Positions 6,432 to 8,130 of a stretch of DNA of 8,130 bases are shown here, piece after piece. Made by a program: the position numbers and the translations under genes. Under the pieces are notes generated by a model that was not told the origin of the DNA, searched no databases, and worked only from the letters and a program-made list of their open reading frames with translations. Origin of the DNA: Flavobacteriaceae bacterium (GTDB taxonomy: Bacteria; Bacteroidota; Bacteroidia; Flavobacteriales; Flavobacteriaceae); NCBI GenBank assembly GCA_947461915.1, contig CANHNG010000063.1, positions 1 through 8,130 of the forward strand. Reading direction: 5' to 3'. The stretch's first letter is position 1. The number at the start of each line of letters is the position of its first letter.

Positions 6432-7582
6432 TAATGAGCCTCTTCGTGATGATGCTCCTCAACTGCCGATCCAAAATACAATGCTGATAACATTGTAAAG
6501 ATATAGGCTTGTAATAATGCAACTAAAATTTCGATGATTGAAATAGCGAATGACAACATAAATGATAAGCTACTTCCCAACCAACTTTTGAAAATAAATA
6601 TCAATCCTATCAAACTCATTAATACAATGTGTCCCGCAAAAATATTCGCGTACAAACGTATCATTAATGCAAAAGGTTTGATAAATACTCCTAACAATTC
6701 TATAGGCGCCAAAATTACTTTCATTGGAGTGGGCACACCTGGCATCCAGAAAATGTGTCCCCAATAATTTTTGTTGGCTGTAAGATTTGTGATAATAAAT
6801 GTGATTCCCGCTAATCCAAAAGTGATGGCGATATTTCCCGTAACATTGATTCCAAGTGGAGTCAAACCAAAGATATTCAAGAACCATACAAAGAAAAAGA
6901 TGGTCAATAAATAACTCATATATCTTTTATAGTGCTTTTCGCCAATGTTTGGAATCGCAATCTCGTCACGAACGTACAATACGATTGGTTCGAAAAGTCT
7001 TCCAAATCCCGAAGAAATTCCTCCGTTTTTGGCATACGATTTTGCCAAGCTGGTAAACAATAAAAACATTAATAAAGCAACAACCATTATGGTCAAAACT
7101 CCTTTGGTAATAGAAAGGTCAATAGGTTTTGCATTTGTTGGATGTCCGTGCTCTTCGGTTAAAGTTCCTGCAGCATCCGTTTTGTATATTTTTTCGTGGT
7201 GTAATTTGTAGAAGTTACCATTAGATTCGGCTACTGCTTCCCCGTGTTTTGCTCCTTCATTAAATTTATCAGAAGAAAAAACGTGAACTCCGTTGTCCCA
7301 AAGAATGATTGGCAACGCAAAACCATAATGTGCCCCGGTTGCTGAATCGGCAAAAAGAGAGAATTCGTGACCATCCAAAACGTGGTGACCAATTACTTCT
7401 TTTATTTGTTCTTTAATCTCTGATGTTTCCTCTTCTGCAATAGGAGCAGCTTGGTTTGCAACAGTGGTCGTTTCAGTTTGTGCTGGTGTGCTTTCCGATG
7501 GTGTATTAGAGAAACCAAATATCGGAAGACAAGCTATTAAAATTGCTATTATAAATTGAAGTGGTTTGTTTGAAATCACCAT
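6431..7582 (-). CDS. atpB: F1Fo-ATP synthase subunit a, with long N-terminal extracytoplasmic extension
   Basis: Stator membrane subunit that forms the two proton half-channels against the c-ring. The C-terminal two thirds (about 160-373) carry the conserved core: Arg309 in KPFALMIRLYANIFAGH is the essential arginine, and Gln358 in LLQAYIFTML lies in the last conserved helix. At 383 residues it is over 100 longer than E. coli a. The extra part is N-terminal: a signal-peptide-like stretch (1-26), a Thr/Glu-rich linker (27-60) and a His-rich, hydrophilic region (about 61-155) that should lie in the periplasm. As I recall, such extensions are usual in Bacteroidetes. The C-terminus is also His/Glu-rich (EEHHHEEAH). 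It is the first gene after the operon promoter and is followed at once by a hairpin. Confidence 0.97.
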   Translation of the reverse strand: MVISNKPLQFIIAILIACLPIFGFSNTPSESTPAQTETTTVANQAAPIAEEETSEIKEQIKEVIGHHVLDGHEFSLFADSATGAHYGFALPIILWDNGVHVFSSDKFNEGAKHGEAVAESNGNFYKLHHEKIYKTDAAGTLTEEHGHPTNAKPIDLSITKGVLTIMVVALLMFLLFTSLAKSYAKNGGISSGFGRLFEPIVLYVRDEIAIPNIGEKHYKRYMSYLLTIFFFVWFLNIFGLTPLGINVTGNIAITFGLAGITFIITNLTANKNYWGHIFWMPGVPTPMKVILAPIELLGVFIKPFALMIRLYANIFAGHIVLMSLIGLIFIFKSWLGSSLSFMLSFAISIIEILVALLQAYIFTMLSALYFGSAVEEHHHEEAH

Positions 7583-7623
7583 AACTGTTAATTATCTTAA
7601 TTTTTACTTTCTGAAATTGGCTG

Positions 7624-7654
7624 CAAAGGTACATTTTAAATTAATATGCCAAAA
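7624..7654 (-). promoter_or_regulatory. Main atp operon promoter
   Basis: The minus strand has TTTTG (7650-7654) as -33 box, 18 bases, then TACCTTTG (7624-7631), an exact match to the Bacteroidetes -7 consensus TAnnTTTG. The predicted transcript begins near 7617, giving a leader of about 35 bases before atpB. It lies in the 117-base gap after the AtpI-like gene, so the synthase genes can be expressed separately from the upstream pair. Confidence 0.75.
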
Positions 7655-7699
7655 GCAATAAATAAAAAAAATAGGTAGAATTGTCTTTTCAAAAGCGTT

Positions 7700-8098
7700 T
7701 TATTGCTTATTGTTTAAAATTCGGACGGTTACAATGGTTTCTATTGTTAAAAACAAGGAAAATATGATAAAAAAATTAACTTTTTCGATTCTTACATTCG
7801 CGTTTCCGGAATGTAGTATCGGTGACAAAACAGTGAAAGAAATCGCCATCTTGATACAAGTCACCAATAAAAAAGTGTAACCCACATTGTCAATGTTTTT
7901 GGTTTTGACCTTGATTAATAGAAGGAGAATAATTACGGAGCAAAAAAAGAAAAATCCGTACACGGTTTCTATTGGAAAATGAAAATTTTGAAACTTCGGA
8001 TTATTATCGTTGAGTAAAAAAAACAACTTGTGTACAAGATAAACCAGGATTGAAAGGAATAAAACTTCAAGAATAGGTTGGAACTTTTTTAAATTCAT
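7700..8098 (-). CDS. Small four-helix membrane protein, AtpI-like (probably DUF6168)
   Basis: A 132-residue, strongly hydrophobic protein with four predicted membrane helices at about 8-29, 42-63, 71-92 and 107-127. Size, helix number and position directly upstream of atpB match AtpI, the accessory protein linked to c-ring assembly and Mg/Ca handling in other bacteria. A lysine inside helix 3 (Lys83 in TFLLVTCIKMAISF) recalls the buried lysine of AtpI. Overall sequence likeness to AtpI is low; I recall a Flavobacteriales family, DUF6168, at this position, and this is most likely a member. The ATG is 7 bases after the stop of the preceding gene, so the two are probably co-transcribed. No clear terminator follows it, so read-through into atpB is possible. 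The assignment to AtpI is inferred from topology and context. Confidence 0.75.
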   Translation of the reverse strand: MNLKKFQPILEVLFLSILVYLVHKLFFLLNDNNPKFQNFHFPIETVYGFFFFCSVIILLLLIKVKTKNIDNVGYTFLLVTCIKMAISFTVLSPILHSGNANVRIEKVNFFIIFSLFLTIETIVTVRILNNKQ

Positions 8099-8105
8099 TT
8101 GGTTA

Positions 8106-8130
8106 TTATGTCGATTTGTTAATCTCTTTC
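8106..8130 (-). CDS. 3' end of an upstream gene, probably AtpZ/AtpI family (partial)
   Basis: Only the last seven codons are in the window: K-E-I-N-K-S-T followed by two TAA stops. Flavobacterial AtpZ proteins, small two-helix membrane proteins at this spot in atp clusters, commonly end in a similar Asn/Lys-rich tail (…EINK…), and the stop is 7 bases before the next ATG, as in an operon. The other two frames are less convincing, but so short a piece cannot be proved. Confidence 0.45.

Noticed and set aside
6570..6887. 105-codon minus-strand frame inside atpB
   Set aside because: A shadow of the conserved subunit a core, rich in Cys/His/Trp and lacking any protein-like pattern.
7676..7699. 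Terminator after the AtpI-like gene
   Set aside because: CTTTTGAAAAG is self-complementary but has no room for a loop, and the following T-run is not next to a GC stem.

Overview
The window looks like chromosome from a member of the Flavobacteriaceae, most likely Flavobacterium or a close relative. The evidence is AT-rich DNA, Bacteroidetes-type promoter boxes (TAnnTTTG) with no Shine-Dalgarno sequences ahead of the starts, and an ATP synthase operon of the Bacteroidetes kind: atpB-atpE-atpF-atpH-atpA-atpG with no atpD or atpC attached. Every gene I can support is on the minus strand, so transcription runs from the right edge to the left edge.

Right edge (8130 to 7583): the last codons of an upstream gene, probably atpZ, then a four-helix membrane protein of 132 residues that sits where AtpI-like proteins sit in flavobacterial atp clusters, then a 117-base gap with a good promoter. 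Centre (7582 to 2478): six F1Fo-ATP synthase genes for subunits a, c, b, delta, alpha and gamma. Key residues are present: Arg309 in a, Glu53 in c, Walker A Lys177 and the Arg390 finger in alpha. The c subunit lacks the sodium-binding residues, so the enzyme should be proton-driven. Beta and epsilon must be encoded elsewhere. A strong intrinsic terminator at about 2359-2390 closes the operon.

Left part (2306 to 66): a stand-alone Uma2/PD-(D/E)XK nuclease-fold gene with its own promoter and terminator, then a 488-residue Wzx/MATE-like polysaccharide flippase with a TTG start. The first 65 bases hold nothing I can assign.

The genes themselves are ordinary housekeeping genes, and I see no undescribed system. 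The unusual material is between the genes. Two junctions of the atp operon (atpB/atpE and atpA/atpG) hold long stem-loops built from 7-base repeats, four units per arm. Their sequences differ but their architecture is the same. A third, terminator-like hairpin lies between atpE and atpF. The hairpins fall where subunit stoichiometry changes (a1 | c-ring | b, delta, alpha3 | gamma1), while the b/delta and delta/alpha junctions are tight and hairpin-free. The 3' end of atpG is also echoed just downstream of itself, and again more weakly beyond the Uma2 gene.
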